DNA of 64,000 nucleotides, from positions 34,443,562 through 34,507,561 of the forward strand of contig CM069599.1 in assembly GCA_035771175.1 (NCBI GenBank), read 5' to 3'. Positions 10,387 to 23,200 of the stretch are shown piece by piece. The notes under the pieces are model-generated. The model saw only the letters and a list, made by a program, of their open reading frames with translations, did no database searches and was not told the DNA's origin. The stretch is from Paratinospora sagittata. Lineage: Eukaryota; Streptophyta; Magnoliopsida; Ranunculales; Menispermaceae. How positions within the stretch are numbered: the stretch's first letter is position 1; the number at the start of each line of letters is the position of its first letter. The position numbers and the translations under genes were made by a program.

Positions 10387-13300
10387 ATGCGGCAAATTCA
10401 TGGCTTCGCTTCCTCTCAGGAAACCCTAACAGTGTTCTTCAGAGTTTGCTCTGCAACATCATCTTCGCTCTCTTCCATCATTTCTTCTTCTTCTTCTTCT
10501 TCTTCTTCGTTTCCTCGTCGTTCACTCAGACATAATTTCTCGAACAAACGTCAGAATCAGAATCAGAATCAGAGTCTCTCCCTCAAACCTAATCTCAAAA
10601 GACTCACTTCTCGAATCGTAGAACTCACTCGAAGAAGACAACTGCGTCAGGTGTGTGAATGCCGTCGTTGCGTTTAATTATCATCTCTTGAAGCGGATTC
10701 TGTATTTCGGTTATCGTGTTTTTAATTAGTTTAATGGTTGAATGTGATGGTAATCGTGATTAGATTTTTGAGGAAGTTGAGCTCGCGGAGAAACGTTATG
10801 GAGAGTTGAACACGATTGTGATGAACGCGGTAATTGAGGCTTGTGTTCATTGCGGTGATGTCGATTCGGCCATTCGGATCTTCCAACAGATGTCTAAGAG
10901 TTGCGGAGTTGATGGTGTTACATATGGAACTCTCTTGAAGGTAATCGGATTGTCATTTAGTGTGAATTGCATATTCTGTGTGTATTTTTGCTACATTGTG
11001 GTAAATTAATAATAAGTGAAAATGATGTTTAAGGAAATCAATTTGGGGATTTGATTGGATAGAAACTCGATAGATAAAACTGAATTATAAATGTCAAATG
11101 AAATCGATGACATTAATCTTGATCTTGTAAGTGAAGATTGTCACATTGAAAGGATCTTTTAATATCAAGTGGATTCGAATTAAAGTTGTCCTTTGCTTTT
11201 TGATGTAAGAAAGAAATACAAATAATGATGCAAGTATAAGGGTAAAAGTTGTCTTGATTAGTTAAAAATAGGAATGAGGGTAGGAAATAGTAAAAAATTG
11301 AAAGTTGTAAAGGCAGAAAATGGAAGATTTGAGTTAAAAATGCCCAAACTGTTGGAGATGGTGCATAAGTGAAAATTATTTGGAAGGTAAAATTACTGTT
11401 TTATCCGCCAACATGGAGTTAGTGCAGTTGGTAAAGAGGTGGCGTTGGAACCCAAAGGTTTCAGGTTTAACTCTACCATTGCCTCACCTTAGGGGCTAAG
11501 GGAGATTAATGAGTCAGGAAGGGGCCTAATACCTCCTTAAGAGTATGATATGGTGATGGAGCTGGTTATATAACTAACTACTAACATTATTTCTTCTAAA
11601 AAATAAAATAAAATCCATTTACTGTTTTATCCTTTTTAGTAAAAGATAAGATAAAACTTTGAGTGGCAATTCTTGACCTTTGGCAAAAATGACTTCACCA
11701 TGGGAAGTTGAAGTATTCCTATTATAAGTAGGATATATTTATTTTTAGAAGTCAGGTTCAAATCTAATTAGGTAATTAATTTAAAGTTTCCTAATTTGGG
11801 TATGATTCTTGTCTATAAATACTTGGCAAAGGCCAAGCATAGTTGAATGAATTAAATTTTTAAGCTTTCCATCGCGCCTCTCGCATTCTCTCTCATTCCC
11901 CATTAGTGTGTAATTGGCTATTCATATATCTTGTGAAGGGTTTGGGAGAGACTCAAAGAATTGATGAAGCATTTCAACTGCTTGAATCTGTTGAGCAAGG
12001 TCCTGCTGCTGAAAGTTCAAATTTAATGCCAACACTCATCTGTTGTATGCTAAATTCTCTGATTGAAGCAGGTTAGTGTTATAAGGAGACCCTTTTTGTT
12101 ACATTCATTCCTTCATAACTTAGATATATTTGTTTGTCCATGAGTACATTCATAAAAAAGCATGCTAATTCTTCACATAGTGTAATTTAGAATTCCTCCT
12201 TAAATACTATTGTTGAGACCTAATTTCAGATTGTGCTTTGTAACATATGTAAGCTTGTGATTACTTATGGGAAATTTTAAGTTAAGATCTGTTTGTTGAT
12301 GGCGAGAGAACAACCTTGCAAATTGAGAAGCAAAGTATGTGTATAACATGCTTGAAAGCCTGGAAAATAGTTCTTCAGTATTCCTACATTTTCAATCCAG
12401 CCTTGGAAATAGGGGTGGTTCAAAACCAAAACTGAACCAATCCGATATATATGCTATGTTCAGTTTTGAATAAGTTCAGTTTGGGTGTAGATGCATTTCA
12501 TATTAGTTGAATCTTAGTAGTTGTATGTTGAACTTCATGTACTTAAAGTGATTATCATATATGTGGATACGTGCAATTCAAATATTATCCACTTGTGGGT
12601 TCACCTTATTAATTAGTTGAGATATTTCTGACAATATGATAGTTGACTATTTGCTTGCTGATACACGTCTCTTACTTGCACTGGGTTTAGTGCAGGGGAT
12701 TTACGCCGTGCTAATGGTCTTCTTGCACGTTATCGTGTTGCACTTCATGAAGAAGGTCCTTTCATATTAGTGTACAACTTGTTAATGAAGGTTTGCTTTG
12801 GCCTGCTCTTCTGTAAGACTTTAGCTACTAAAGTTCCTTTCTTGAGTCAGCCTGTATTTATCATATTGTCATTGTCCCTAGGATTAATAAATTACTGCAA
12901 ACGTGAGTGAATTTATAGCAAATTCAGCTTTCTTAATGTAGCATCACGAATAACTGACACAAAAGGTTTGATTTTTCATCTTCAGGGATATATAAATGCT
13001 GGCTTTCCTCAGCGTGCATTGGATGTGCTTGATGAAATACGGCGCCAAGGATTGAAACCTGATCGCCGCACCTATAATACTTTAGTATTTGCATGTGTGA
13101 AGTCTGGAAAAATGGATGCTGCAATGGAATTGCTTGCTGAAATGAAGGTCTCAAGCATGTTTGAAAGGCCAGTTTATAGCCATAAATATCACTTAATTTG
13201 TCAGTATCTTTCTTCAATGCACTTGAATAACATCCCTGCTTTCTGCAGGATGAAGCACAGAAGGTTGACTCCCGTGATCTTTTTCCAGATGCCATCACTT

Positions 13301-16300
13301 ACACTACTTTACTAAAGGTACAACATTACATGGTTATGTGAATGTGTTTTCAGTTGTGCTCTTTTATTAAACATTACAAAGAATTCTCAATACAAATCTC
13401 TATGCTTATGGCCCATTAGCATAGTCCATTGGAATGAAGGTAAACATTCACTAACCAGTGGTACCATCTGATTTTTGTGATATTTTTAAAATTTTATGTT
13501 ATCACATACTGATTTTTTATAATGATCGGTTTTATAAACAGTGTTAAAGATCTTCCTAATGCTATTTGAGGAATTTTTTTTCCAGGGTTTTGGCCATGCT
13601 AGAGACTTGCTTTCAGTTGAGAAGATTGTGATGGAAATGAAATCATTTCATGATCTTTTAATTGATAGAGTTGCATACACTTCAATGATTGATGCACTGC
13701 TGAATTGTGGTTCAACTAAAGGTAAACTGCAGTTATATCATTCCATTGAAAAGCTAGTTTTTTATATGATCCTTTCATGGTGCCACCGACCAAAAAAGGA
13801 AAGAAAAGGCTATTACAAGAGTCAAAATGGTCGTACAAAACCCAAAGACAAGAAACCCTGTAGAATCAAATATTATTGGTTCACATACAGTCATAACTCA
13901 TAATTGCAAAAGCGATAAATCTGAAAGACTCCAATTCGTAGATTTGATTAGAATGGAGTTTCAGCTAGGTTTTTATCTTGCAATTTTAATGATGCTTGAA
14001 TCATGATGTTTTATCCATGCAAATAGCAAATCGAAAAAGGTTACTTTCTTTTTGTGGGTAGGTACTCGATAATTTACAATTTTTTAATTTGAGAATCTAT
14101 AACCAACAAGTGGTTGGTTGAGTGGTCTTGGGTCCACACCTCATGAAGTGAGATTAGGGGTCGACTATCTCCCCCCACTTGTTGGTTGGACTTGGGGGTG
14201 TCTCTTGTTTGAGAAACTAGGGTCCTTAGGGATTAGTAGGGCGAAGCTCAAATACCCTAAGTTATCAATAAAATAAAATAAATAAAACCCTTTGGCTGCG
14301 TTTGGTTTCCAATCCTAAAACTGTTTTCAGTTTTCAAATAGTAAAAACGAGAAAACAATATGAGGAAACTTGTTTGGTAGATTAGTATTTGAAAATTACT
14401 TTTCAAATTTTCTTTTACAAAAAGAAAAAAGCTTGGGGAATGACAACGTTTTTTCCCAAGTTTTCTGATATTACTTTTTTGGGTATTGTGAAAACTGGAA
14501 AATTGTTCAAGGGTATCCAACCAAACACGACCTTAAATTTCTCTGATTACTCTTTCTTGTTCAGCAGAAAGTAACTTGAGAATTCGAAAGATATTTTTTG
14601 ATGTAAACTTAATCATCATCTTTATAAACCAAATTGGGTTTAGTGTGTTGGCCAAGAACACACCTTAGGATGTGGGAATCTTGAGTGCAAATCCCACCCT
14701 AATGGGCCACTCCCCTAGAGTTTTTGATATGTGAGGATAGGGAGGTTCACACACATCTTGAAGTCGTAGTTGGGTGGGGCCTACTCTTGGAATAGAAAAA
14801 TGTCACCATGTTTATCTGCAATTGGTGTTTCTCTAGAGTCTTGCCATTTATATTATGTATTCTCCCCTAATCTTTTTATTAAGATTTTATTGACGTAAAA
14901 TTGTCCTATTTAACTCTTTTCAATTTACTTAAATTTGTCTGAAGGCCAGGCCTTGATTGTGACCTAGAGGTTAACGGTTTGAATCTAGAAGCAACTTTTC
15001 GGCAGGGTAAGGTTGTGCCATAATATACATTGACCCTGCCCCAAACCCGCAATGGTGGGAGCCTCATACATTGTGTACACCTTTCTATCAACATGTTAAT
15101 CAACCTATTTATTCTTGAATGAGCTTCAGCTGTGAATACAAATCTTCAATGATTTATCCATCTACTTCCTAAGTAGAATATGATGTATCAGTTTATCACT
15201 TAGATTTGGTTAGTCACGGAGTCATAAGAACTGTAAAATTTGACATCTTGGTTTTGAAGTTACTTTCCATGTTTTTTCCCTTTATTGATTATTAAATATT
15301 TATTATATTTTTAGGTGCTCTCTGTATATTTGGAGAGATTTTGAAGAAGGCTGGTGCAATTCCAGATTTGCGGCCAAAGCCTCATCTTTATCTTTCTATG
15401 ATGCGGACTTTCGCTTTTAAAGGAGATTACTGTATGGTAAAAATACTTCATTCACGTATGTGGTCTGATACTGCTGGATTCATCTCTCCCTCAGCTCAAG
15501 TTGAAGCTGATGAGCTTCTCATGGAGGCAGCACTGAATGATTGTCAGGTAGTATTCTGTCTACCTTGTAAAATGTACGGACTGGAAATTTAATACTGGGC
15601 TTAGAGTTTGGTAAGTAGTTTACCGGTATTCTGAATGTAGGTGGTCTATCTGACTCTTTACTTAGATTTTCTTAACAAATATTAGTTCCTGAGATATTGT
15701 AGTTATGGTCTTTTCTAAGAAAACTGTTACCATTTGATTTAATTTAGTATATTAATCTTCCTTACTGGATGATTTTTTGATCCCATAACCATTGATTGAT
15801 GGCTGTCAAAAGCTAGACTGGTAAACTGGTATGGCAGAGATCCATTGGATTTAAAATACCACCTTTGGTGCTGCTGTCAGTTATAAGCTGTGAAACAAGG
15901 CTACACCAATTTCAAGATGTTTTTAGAAATATATATGTGTGTGCGTCTGTGTGTTACTATTAGAGCTGTGTTGTACACATTAGAATACAAGTACTATTAG
16001 AGCTGGTTTCCCAACCTCATCAATATTGTGGCATATTAGCCAGTTATGATTAATTTTACATGTATTTAATTCTCAACCATTATTTTGTTTGCAATTGTGA
16101 AGAAGGAGAAGAATAATACTTTTTCTAAAATTACGTTAGATATATATCATACTGTATGTCATACATAACTACATACACAAATATATTATACCTGTACCAG
16201 CTGTGATGTAAATACTTGAGCACTCACCTTGTCCTTGCTTTTGTCATTCTTCCACTATTACTATTAATATTACCTTTTATTGATTTTTTTTTTTAATAAA

Positions 16301-18581
16301 AGTGAGATTTGCTTTGCATTTGCATTTCATTTCTTGTTGCTATATATAATGAGATTCGCTTTTTATTTGTTTGAATGCTTTGAGGTTGAGGTCGCTGTGG
16401 AGCTTCTTTCACATGTTGTTACAAAATGGGAGCAGATACCTCGTACAATTAGAGGAAGCATGGTGCGCTTAATAATTTTTTTTTCTCACAGCAAGGGCTT
16501 CAGTTTTAATTCAATTTGTTTTTCTATGTTCTCCTTTTGTAGAGAACCTTGTCAATATGCATCGCCTCCCGTACTGGTTTTCATGATTTGGATATCTATT
16601 AGTCATACAGATGTTCTTATACATTCTAATGGCATATATGATATCTAATGGTTATGTTACATTTCTTTTTAAGTTCCTGCCTTGTGTTTCTATAATAGTG
16701 TTCGTAGGTCTGGATGATTAAAGGTTATATTCACTTTCAGCCGTGAGAAAAATGTCCCCATATCATTTGTTATACACAATCAAAAGACAAAATATGTTTC
16801 TATACCTTTAAAGCAAATCCTAAGCCATTCATTGACACCAGGTTGCAGTGGAAAGGTGAGAAAAATTGGCTTTAAGTGTACTTTTCGATTTGACATGTTT
16901 CTATGCTATTGCATTGAGCAATTGTTCCCTCACCAAAGCTAGAAATGATCAAGTGCATTGAGGATAGGTATTATGTTCCATAGCTTTAGTTGTCAAGTGC
17001 ATTGAGGATAGGTGTTAGGTTCCATAGCTGTAGTTGTCAAGTAGAGGCCTAACAATACATTTCAAGCATAGTTTCATTTAATATAATTGATTTGTTTCCT
17101 CTTAAAAAAAAGCTAACACTAATTCAGTCCTTTATGTGCTTCTGCATATTGCATATGGAGAGATAGACAAAGAACTTGAAGTAGTGAAGCAAGCAAAAGA
17201 ACAGGGGATTAGAAAATGATAGTCAAGAGGTTTGAACCCAAGAACTCCATGAATCAAAGCTATGACACCTGTTTAGATTACCAATAAAAACCTGAATTTA
17301 TAATTGTCAGGTATTGGCCCAAACGACGAGCATCTAGTTACACTAAAAATAGGTCTTGAGAACAAAATGTTATAGGAGTCTTGAATTTGTAACATATGAT
17401 TTTTCAACCTTTATGTGCCCTCATGAAGTTTCGCCAAAACTCGTAAACCATTTTCCATTTATAAAGATGAGCGGACAACCTTGAAAACCTATGATCATTT
17501 CAATGGAACCTTGCAGTTGTGTACATAGTACACTTACTTTAAAAAAACTAGGCATTCTTAGTTAGTTTTCCCTATGGTTGGAACAAGGCTTTATTGTTGT
17601 TGTTGTTATTATTCAGTTTTATGTACTTGTGTATTTCTGTAATTCTTGTTGAATTCATATTCTAATTTCACATCTTGGGACTAAAACTGCAATGCAGGTT
17701 GCTGTGCGCATAGAGATTTTATCTGGATGCACCCCTTCTATGCTTAGTCCTTTACTTCTTCCTAAGGTATAACATTTGGTTTCATATGTATTTTTCTCGA
17801 TTGATGTAGTGCTGACCAGGAAAACCATGGAATGGTATCCGTATCACTGGTGAAGTTGATCATGGAATAGTTTACCTACATGACTTGGTTTTCATCTTCA
17901 TTTCATCGTTCCTCTCTTTCTTAAGGGTTGCTTTTCTGTTACCTCCCATAGGTGTCTCCGAATTCTCCAATTGAGGATTTTATGATACCATTTGAAGAAG
18001 CGAAGCCACTGCAAGCCAAATTAAAGCTGCAGAAAGTAGCAATGCGTTTCTTCAGGGATGCTATTGTGCCTGTCATTGATGACTGGGGCAGTTGTATAGG
18101 ACTGCTGCACCGTGAAGACTGCAGGGAGGTAATCACTAATCACTCAGTTAATTTCACTTGCAATTTTTGTACACGAAGTAGAAGGTGCCAAAACGGGTAT
18201 TTATGATGCAACATGAAATCCTTACTTGTTCTTGAATCTTTTAAACATATAGCCAATCACATGTATTTATGCTGCTGTCTCATGTTGATTTGTTCCTTGC
18301 TGATTCCTAACTCTTTTGATCAGTTGAACGCAACGCTTTCAACAATTATGCGGGCTCCATTTCCTTGTGTTACAACTTCAACATCAATTGGCCGGGTTAT
18401 TAATCTGCTTCTGGAGAAGAGGTACAAATTGATTATTATTGTAAGACCTAGCAACCTATTGGAAACTAGTCACGGCTCAAGTGTAAGAGCCGTAGGAATT
18501 TTCACAGCTGAACAGTTAGTTAGGTATGCTACTTCTGCATTGAAGAGTCAAGAACCTTCTCTACACAGGATATTGACATAA
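10387..18581 (+). CDS. CBSPPR1: PPR repeat plus CBS domain protein (CBSPPR1-like)
   Basis: The domain pairing matches the plant protein annotated in Arabidopsis as CBSPPR1 (At5g10690). Exons are 10387-10650, 10764-10940, 11939-12071, 12696-12790, 12986-13147, 13249-13317, 13586-13721, 15315-15547, 16385-16462, 17698-17766, 17952-18128 and 18324-18581 (1851 nt, 616 aa). The exon-9 acceptor could also be 6 nt later. The Ser/Arg-rich N-terminus looks like an organelle transit peptide. PPR-type helices follow, for example [58 protein letters not shown] and [19 protein letters not shown]. The C-terminal third is a CBS pair, with [20 protein letters not shown] and a second half running from [19 protein letters not shown] to [16 protein letters not shown] parts usually bind organellar RNA and CBS modules usually sense adenosyl nucleotides; a link between them here is inference. 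Introns 2 and 7 are expanded by retroposons. No disabling change is seen. Confidence 0.94.
11400..11622 (+). mobile_element. tRNA-derived SINE-like retroposon in CBSPPR1 intron 2
   Basis: An A-box-like TTAGTGCAGTTGGTAAAG is followed about 30 bases later by a B-box-like CAGGTTTAACTCT, and the unit ends in an A-rich tail near 11600-11622. Its 3' third (CTAATACCTCCTTAAGAGT, then ATAACTAACTACTAACATT) reappears in reverse orientation at 36270-36350. That marks an interspersed family rather than unique intron sequence. Confidence 0.65.
14097..14285 (+). mobile_element. SINE-like element in CBSPPR1 intron 7
   Basis: The head TGGTTGAGTGGTCTTGGG resembles a pol III A box, and AGGGGTCGACTATC resembles a B box. 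A 3' tail of TAAAATAAAATAAATAAAA closes the unit. No second copy was found in the window, so the family is uncertain. Confidence 0.5.
14290..14537. mobile_element. MITE with TTTGGTT-type terminal inverted repeats
   Basis: The left end GGCTGCGTTTGGTTTCC mirrors the right end, which on the opposite strand reads AGGTCGTGTTTGGTTGGAT. The interior (about 250 bp) is AT-rich and noncoding. Ends of this form are common in plant MITEs. No target duplication was recognised, so the superfamily is left open. Confidence 0.65.
14640..14790 (+). mobile_element. tRNA-derived SINE (GTGTTGGCC family)
   Basis: A-box-like TTAGTGTGTTGGCCAAG and B-box-like GAGTGCAAATCCCACC occur at tRNA spacing, followed by GGGCCACTCCCC and GTGAGGATAGGGAGGTTCAC. 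The same order appears on the minus strand at 48075-48290, and the 3' part at 42830-42975. This establishes a repeated family within the window. Confidence 0.75.
14936..15092 (+). mobile_element. Au-SINE-related fragment
   Basis: The segment contains GTGACCTAGAGGTTAACGG, TTTGAATCTAGAAGCAAC, GGCAGGGTAAGGTTGTGCC, ATACATTGACCCTGCCCC and GGGAGCCTCATACATTG. This is the Au-SINE block order with a divergent 3' end. The head is truncated. It lies in the same 1.6-kb intron as two other SINE-like units and a MITE. Confidence 0.65.
16949..17036. repeat. Two 44-bp tandem copies in CBSPPR1 intron 9
   Basis: A 44-base unit beginning TCAAGTGCATTGAGGATAGG occurs twice in direct tandem (16949-16992 and 16993-17036) with three mismatches, followed by the first bases of a third copy. 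It is noncoding and probably a replication-slippage product. Confidence 0.9.
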
Positions 18582-19817
18582 CCGTTAAAGTGTCTGCTCA
18601 TCTTATTCATTTTTGCTTCCCGTAAGTATAAAGGGATTGCTATATTATCAACAAATGAAAGCTCATTAGTGTTGGGTATTCAAAATGAGGGATTCCTACA
18701 AAAAGTTTCTTTTCATTAATAGCATAAATTTACTGTTCATAAACAGATCTAGTTTTGTAATCAAGTCTCGTCATATTAGCTATTGAGGCACATTTATTGA
18801 TGCAATAAAGGTCTGTGGACTTGAGGAGCAACGTGCAGACCCGTGGGCAAGAGAAACCCACGTTTCAATCACATCTAGCTCCCCGGGTCATAGCACAACC
18901 CTAATTGATATTCAATGACACATTTATATCCACCTACAATTTCAATACCTCTGGGCTTTGTAAGTCACTCACTTATCTGCTCAAAACAAGGTTGTGATAA
19001 CTAGATGGCTAGGTGTCTCTATCTAGGGTGACTTCGTCTTCTTCTTTTTAAGTGAGTTCGAACTTGTTGATAGCTTTAAGATTTAGTAGATTTGACCCAT
19101 ATCTGCTCTGATTTAAAAGAAAATTAAGTCCTGTGAGCGAGTGGACCCAATTAAAGCTACGCCTTTTCTACTACAGTTGACCTGCTTATTCAAAGAGCCC
19201 AAAGATTCACAAGAGTCCCCTTTGTATTTACTTAACCTCTCTATCAATTACTTAGTCAAACAACTGGAAGGGCTGTCAGTCCCCACTAAGTGACATATTG
19301 CACTTGCTTACATAAATATTGACTTGGCCCTCAATTAAGTAGAGTAATGGATTTATATAATTGACCTCGTGTCATTGAAAAAAAAGCGTATGTATGCATA
19401 TATAAATATAACTAACAGAAAGTAGGCCCTATTGGCCATACTACACAACTTATTATTTCTCTGCTACGAACAGCAGCAAGGAGAGTTGAACCCTTATATA
19501 TACATATATAACAACAGAAAGTAGGCCCTACTGGCAATACTACACAACTTATTATTTCTCCGCTGCTAACAACAGCTTGAGGTATTTTCGCCATGCAATA
19601 GGATAATCACAGTTATACTTATTTCCAACGATTAACTATAGAAATTGATTTTAAATAACATGCTTCCATGTAACTAAGCATTACATAAATCCATTTCCTT
19701 TGGCTGTAACCTTATACGAAAACATTAAAATATATAAAACTATATGAACATAATAATATAGTTCAGATGGAGATAAAACTGTGATGCATTGCAGCGAGTA
19801 CCGTACAGAGGCTGCAA
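18582..19817. other. Intergenic region between CBSPPR1 and the CASP-like gene
   Basis: The convergent 3' ends of the two neighbours flank this AT-rich stretch. Apart from the tandem repeat at 19414-19585 I see no coding, RNA or mobile-element signal. Confidence 0.6.
19414..19585. repeat. 99-bp period direct repeat
   Basis: The block starting AACAGAAAGTAGGCCCTA and containing CTACACAACTTATTATTTCT appears at 19414 and again at 19513. A few substitutions differ, and a TA-rich joint lies between the copies. It is noncoding. Confidence 0.85.
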
Positions 19818-21171
19818 TCATTTGGGCTTGAGAAGTAGGAAGTTAGTCCAAGAGTAGAATCGAAAGAGATTGAAAGCTGAGATTGAAGAAATCACAGCCA
19901 TAGATAAGCTTGCAATGAATCCACAAGAGATGCCCCCACCAACCTGAAAGCAGAACCTTGTGTAAATGTTGCACAACTTCATCCACTGGAACTCACTGGC
20001 GCCTGTTATTGCTAGAATCGATACTTGAGCTGCAGCTAAAGTGCTGGCGAAGCTCACATATGCCACTAGCTGTTGAACACCATAAACCAAACAGAGAAAA
20101 AAAAAGAAAGTTATTTAATAACAGGCAAGATTGAAGGTAAGCCTGCCATTTGGACCCAAAAAGCTTAGTTCAAGAACCTAATCATAAAGAACAGGAAGAA
20201 CCTAATCATAAAGCCCTCTTATGAATTCTATGATTTGAGTTCACTAATAAAGTTCATTTCTGATCTTAGGTGGTGTTTAATTATTCTCTACTTGCGACGT
20301 CCCCTTAAAAAAAAACTTATAAATTTTCACTTTCATTAAGTATATTAACCAGTTCTATTTTTAATTAGAAGTAGAGGTATAATCATCTTAATTCAATTAA
20401 GCGTTTTCTCTACATGATTATGCTTTCTTTACTTCATTGTATTAAGGGGTCAGTCGACATGTAAAAATAGGGATGTCTTAGCCTTTCGTGTAGTCTGTTT
20501 TAGTAAATTTATGACAGTTTTTATGCAAGAAGCCTCTTTAAAAACATTAGTCAAAAGGCCTTTTAGACTAATACAATCCATAATTTATCCAATCTAATTT
20601 AAAAACCTAATAACCTACACAAGAAACCAATTAGTTGGGTAGGATTGGATCAATCTATCTAAACTATTAAAATTTGATTTTGAACATATATAACCCGGGA
20701 CTTACCTGGTCTAACAATAAAGAAGACCAAGCCATAACTTTATTAAACCCACTTGGATTCTTCTCAAACTGGATACGAATGAGACATATGCTTAGTTGAA
20801 GAAGATGATAACCAGCAGCAACGGAAGCCACAATCACAAAAGCCCTGCAACATATATAAATATGTGTATATATATCAATGATTCAATTCATCATAACATG
20901 TATATATGTGTAGACATACACATATATATTATTAATTCAGGAGGAATTAAAAATAAAAATAAAAAAATAAAAGAGAGAGAGAGAGAGAAGAGGAGAGTAA
21001 CCGTAGAGTAGGAAGATCATTGGAAGTGGCCTTCTTCTCAAAGGCACCAAAGAATAGCTTTCTTTGAGCGTCTAATCCAACTGTGCAAGCTGCTGAAACT
21101 AACAGCGCCATGCACAAGAGCCTTAAAGAAAGCTGAGCTTTCAAACTCCTACTAAAGCAGTAGTCCTTCAT
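19818..21171 (-). CDS. CASP-like membrane protein (CASPL family)
   Basis: CASP-like proteins are small four-helix plasma-membrane proteins; true CASPs scaffold the Casparian strip. Minus-strand exons are 21171-21002, 20844-20706 and 20069-19818 (561 nt, 186 aa), with all phases agreeing. The start MKDYCFSRSLKAQ has an A at -3; the frame is open a little further upstream but offers no ATG. Four hydrophobic segments are visible, beginning with LRLLCMALLVSAACTVGL and AFVIVASVAAGYHLL. The third, ending exon 2 and opening exon 3, contains the family's Asp (WSSLLLDQLVAYV), and the last is CGFIASLSMAVISSISAFNL. The extracellular loop carries WMKLCNIYTRFC with family cysteines. The sequence is closest by eye to the CASPL2 group. 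A (GA)n run lies in intron 1 near the donor. No defect is visible. Which barrier, if any, it scaffolds cannot be told from sequence. Confidence 0.92.
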
Positions 21172-21802
21172 AGTACTATTAATTAATTCTCTCTTCTCTA
21201 ATCTCAAAATTCAGAGATTTCAGATCCAATCTGCTTCTCCTTCAACTGAAATGTTTGGAGTTCAGTGTCCTCAGCCCTGGTTTTAGGAAGATATGGAGAT
21301 TGAAGAATAGCTAGCACAATTTGTATTGATTGAGTGCAGTAGGCCGGGCCCATTCGGAACTGCTGAAGATTCAGAAGAATTCCTTGTGGGTACCAATGCA
21401 GTTTTGCCAAAACGAGCCGTGCATCATGTGACGAATAGCAATGTAGCATCAGACATGAAGGATTTACCTAATGAGATATCAGATCATCTTGAAACCATAT
21501 GTGCGTTGAGCATAAGTTGGAATGTCACTGTTTTATTAGTAAAGAAGCCTTTTGGAGTCGGTCCCACACTTACCCAATTGTGATATTAATTCTAGTACTC
21601 ATATATTTTGTTTTAGGAAGATTAATATAGAAATATTTATAGAGACATTGAGAAAACATCCATTTTGAGAGCAAAAATATTGGTGTATTTATAAAGTATT
21701 TATTAAAATACTTATCCTTGTAGCTACCTTTTATTATTTATAAATTATTAAACTCATAAAGTTAATGTGATACCATACATGCAACTCTACATCTCAGGTT
21801 TC

Positions 21803-21878
21803 ATCTGCAAAGGAAGCCTTGACATAGGTGCAGTAGAGAAATCTGCAAAGGTAGCCTTGACATAGGTGCAGTAGAGAT
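21803..21878. repeat. Two 38-bp tandem copies
   Basis: The unit beginning ATCTGCAAAGGAAGCCTTGA and ending GGTGCAGTAGAGA is present twice in direct tandem, with two differences. It is noncoding. Confidence 0.9.
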
Positions 21879-22987
21879 ATTCTCCAGACGTGAGGGAATA
21901 ACACCTTAATTACATGAGTGCAATGTGCCTATTTGGGTGTGGGGTCAATCCTTCTTCTCCTTTTTAATATCCATTCTTTTGCACCAAAAAAAAAAAAAAA
22001 AAAGTTTTCATACTATGTTAAATCCATTTTCAGATTATCTATTTTCTCCTTAGAGTGAATTGTCTCTTTCTTAAATACAGTAACATGCATTGTTTGTATT
22101 ATTTTTCTCTACCCTTCTATATATCTCCAAACTCCTCAGTCAAGTATTCAACCACCAATCTACCCTAAAAAAGAAAAAAAAAACTCAAATCTATAATATC
22201 GCGCGTATTAAGTATGGGTAGGTAGTTATATTAAATGTATGACTTCTCATGTGCAATTGTTTTCATTCTCTTATTGCTCTCTTAGTAATTTTTCCTTCTG
22301 TTGTTCATTAATACAATATACTTGTTTCCTCCTCAAAAAAAAAAAAAAAAAAAAAAAATTGTCATTACTAATCAGTGATAAGTTTTAATTAAGCTTGTAA
22401 GCAGTCTTACAGAAATTTAATCAATTAAGGTCCAGTTTTTCTTTCTTACTGTTGATATTGATATAACCTATAAACTAACACTCCACTTTCATATTAAGTG
22501 TCATCTCTTTTCTTTTTTCAACTTTCTTTAGTGCTAATTACAAATATTTTCAATTAGATAATTATTTAAAACTGTTGTTTAAAAAAGCTAAGGATATATT
22601 TTATTTACTAATTTTTTTATTTTGCAAACAAATGTTTTTACAAGGCTATTAAATATGTGTTGATCAAAATAATTATTTTGCATAAAATATATAAGTGTGA
22701 AACTTTCCCTTATCAATCCGAATCTTTTTAAAATAAAACCTTACGTCTAAGCTGCTTGCATTACAATTGGTTTTGAAATATATTAAATGCATGGACCGCT
22801 CTTGCATTTCCTCACTCGTCACAACTCTAGTTAAATAGCTAGGCCCTCTACCTTGCCTAACCCGTTGCCCGGTCGCCTAACACCATAAATGTTGAATTGA
22901 ATAGAAATAGATACTTGCAAGTTCCAGTTTGCAAGTTAGGCGTGATTTGCATTTGTCTCTCTCAGCTATGGTCCACACTCCACACTT

Positions 22988-23200
22988 CTTGTTATAATCC
23001 CACATTGGGTGGGGGAGACTCGCCCTTAAAATTAAGGACATATCTGAACTTTACTGAACTCCCTCGCTTTGGTGAAACCTTTGAGAGCGATCTAAAAGGG
23101 TTTTTAAGGATTGAGGACTTGTCTTGAACTTTACGTAACTCTTGCTTCGGTGGTGGTCTGAAGAGTAATTTAAAAATTTAAGATTTAAGGTTTAGGGTTT
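22988..23200. other. LTR-like segment (ATCCCACATTGGG motif)
   Basis: TTGTTATAATCCCACATTGG, followed by GTGGGGGAGACTCGCCC and GAGAGCGATCTAAAAGGG, resembles the 5' part of plant LTRs, many of which begin near a CCCACATTGG motif. I could not find a partner copy, a CA end or a target duplication. This may be a truncated LTR remnant. Confidence 0.3.

Noticed and set aside
21172..21207. CASP-like start extended 12 residues upstream
   Set aside because: The extended frame begins at TTG, not ATG. The first ATG (21171) has an acceptable context and gives the usual family length.
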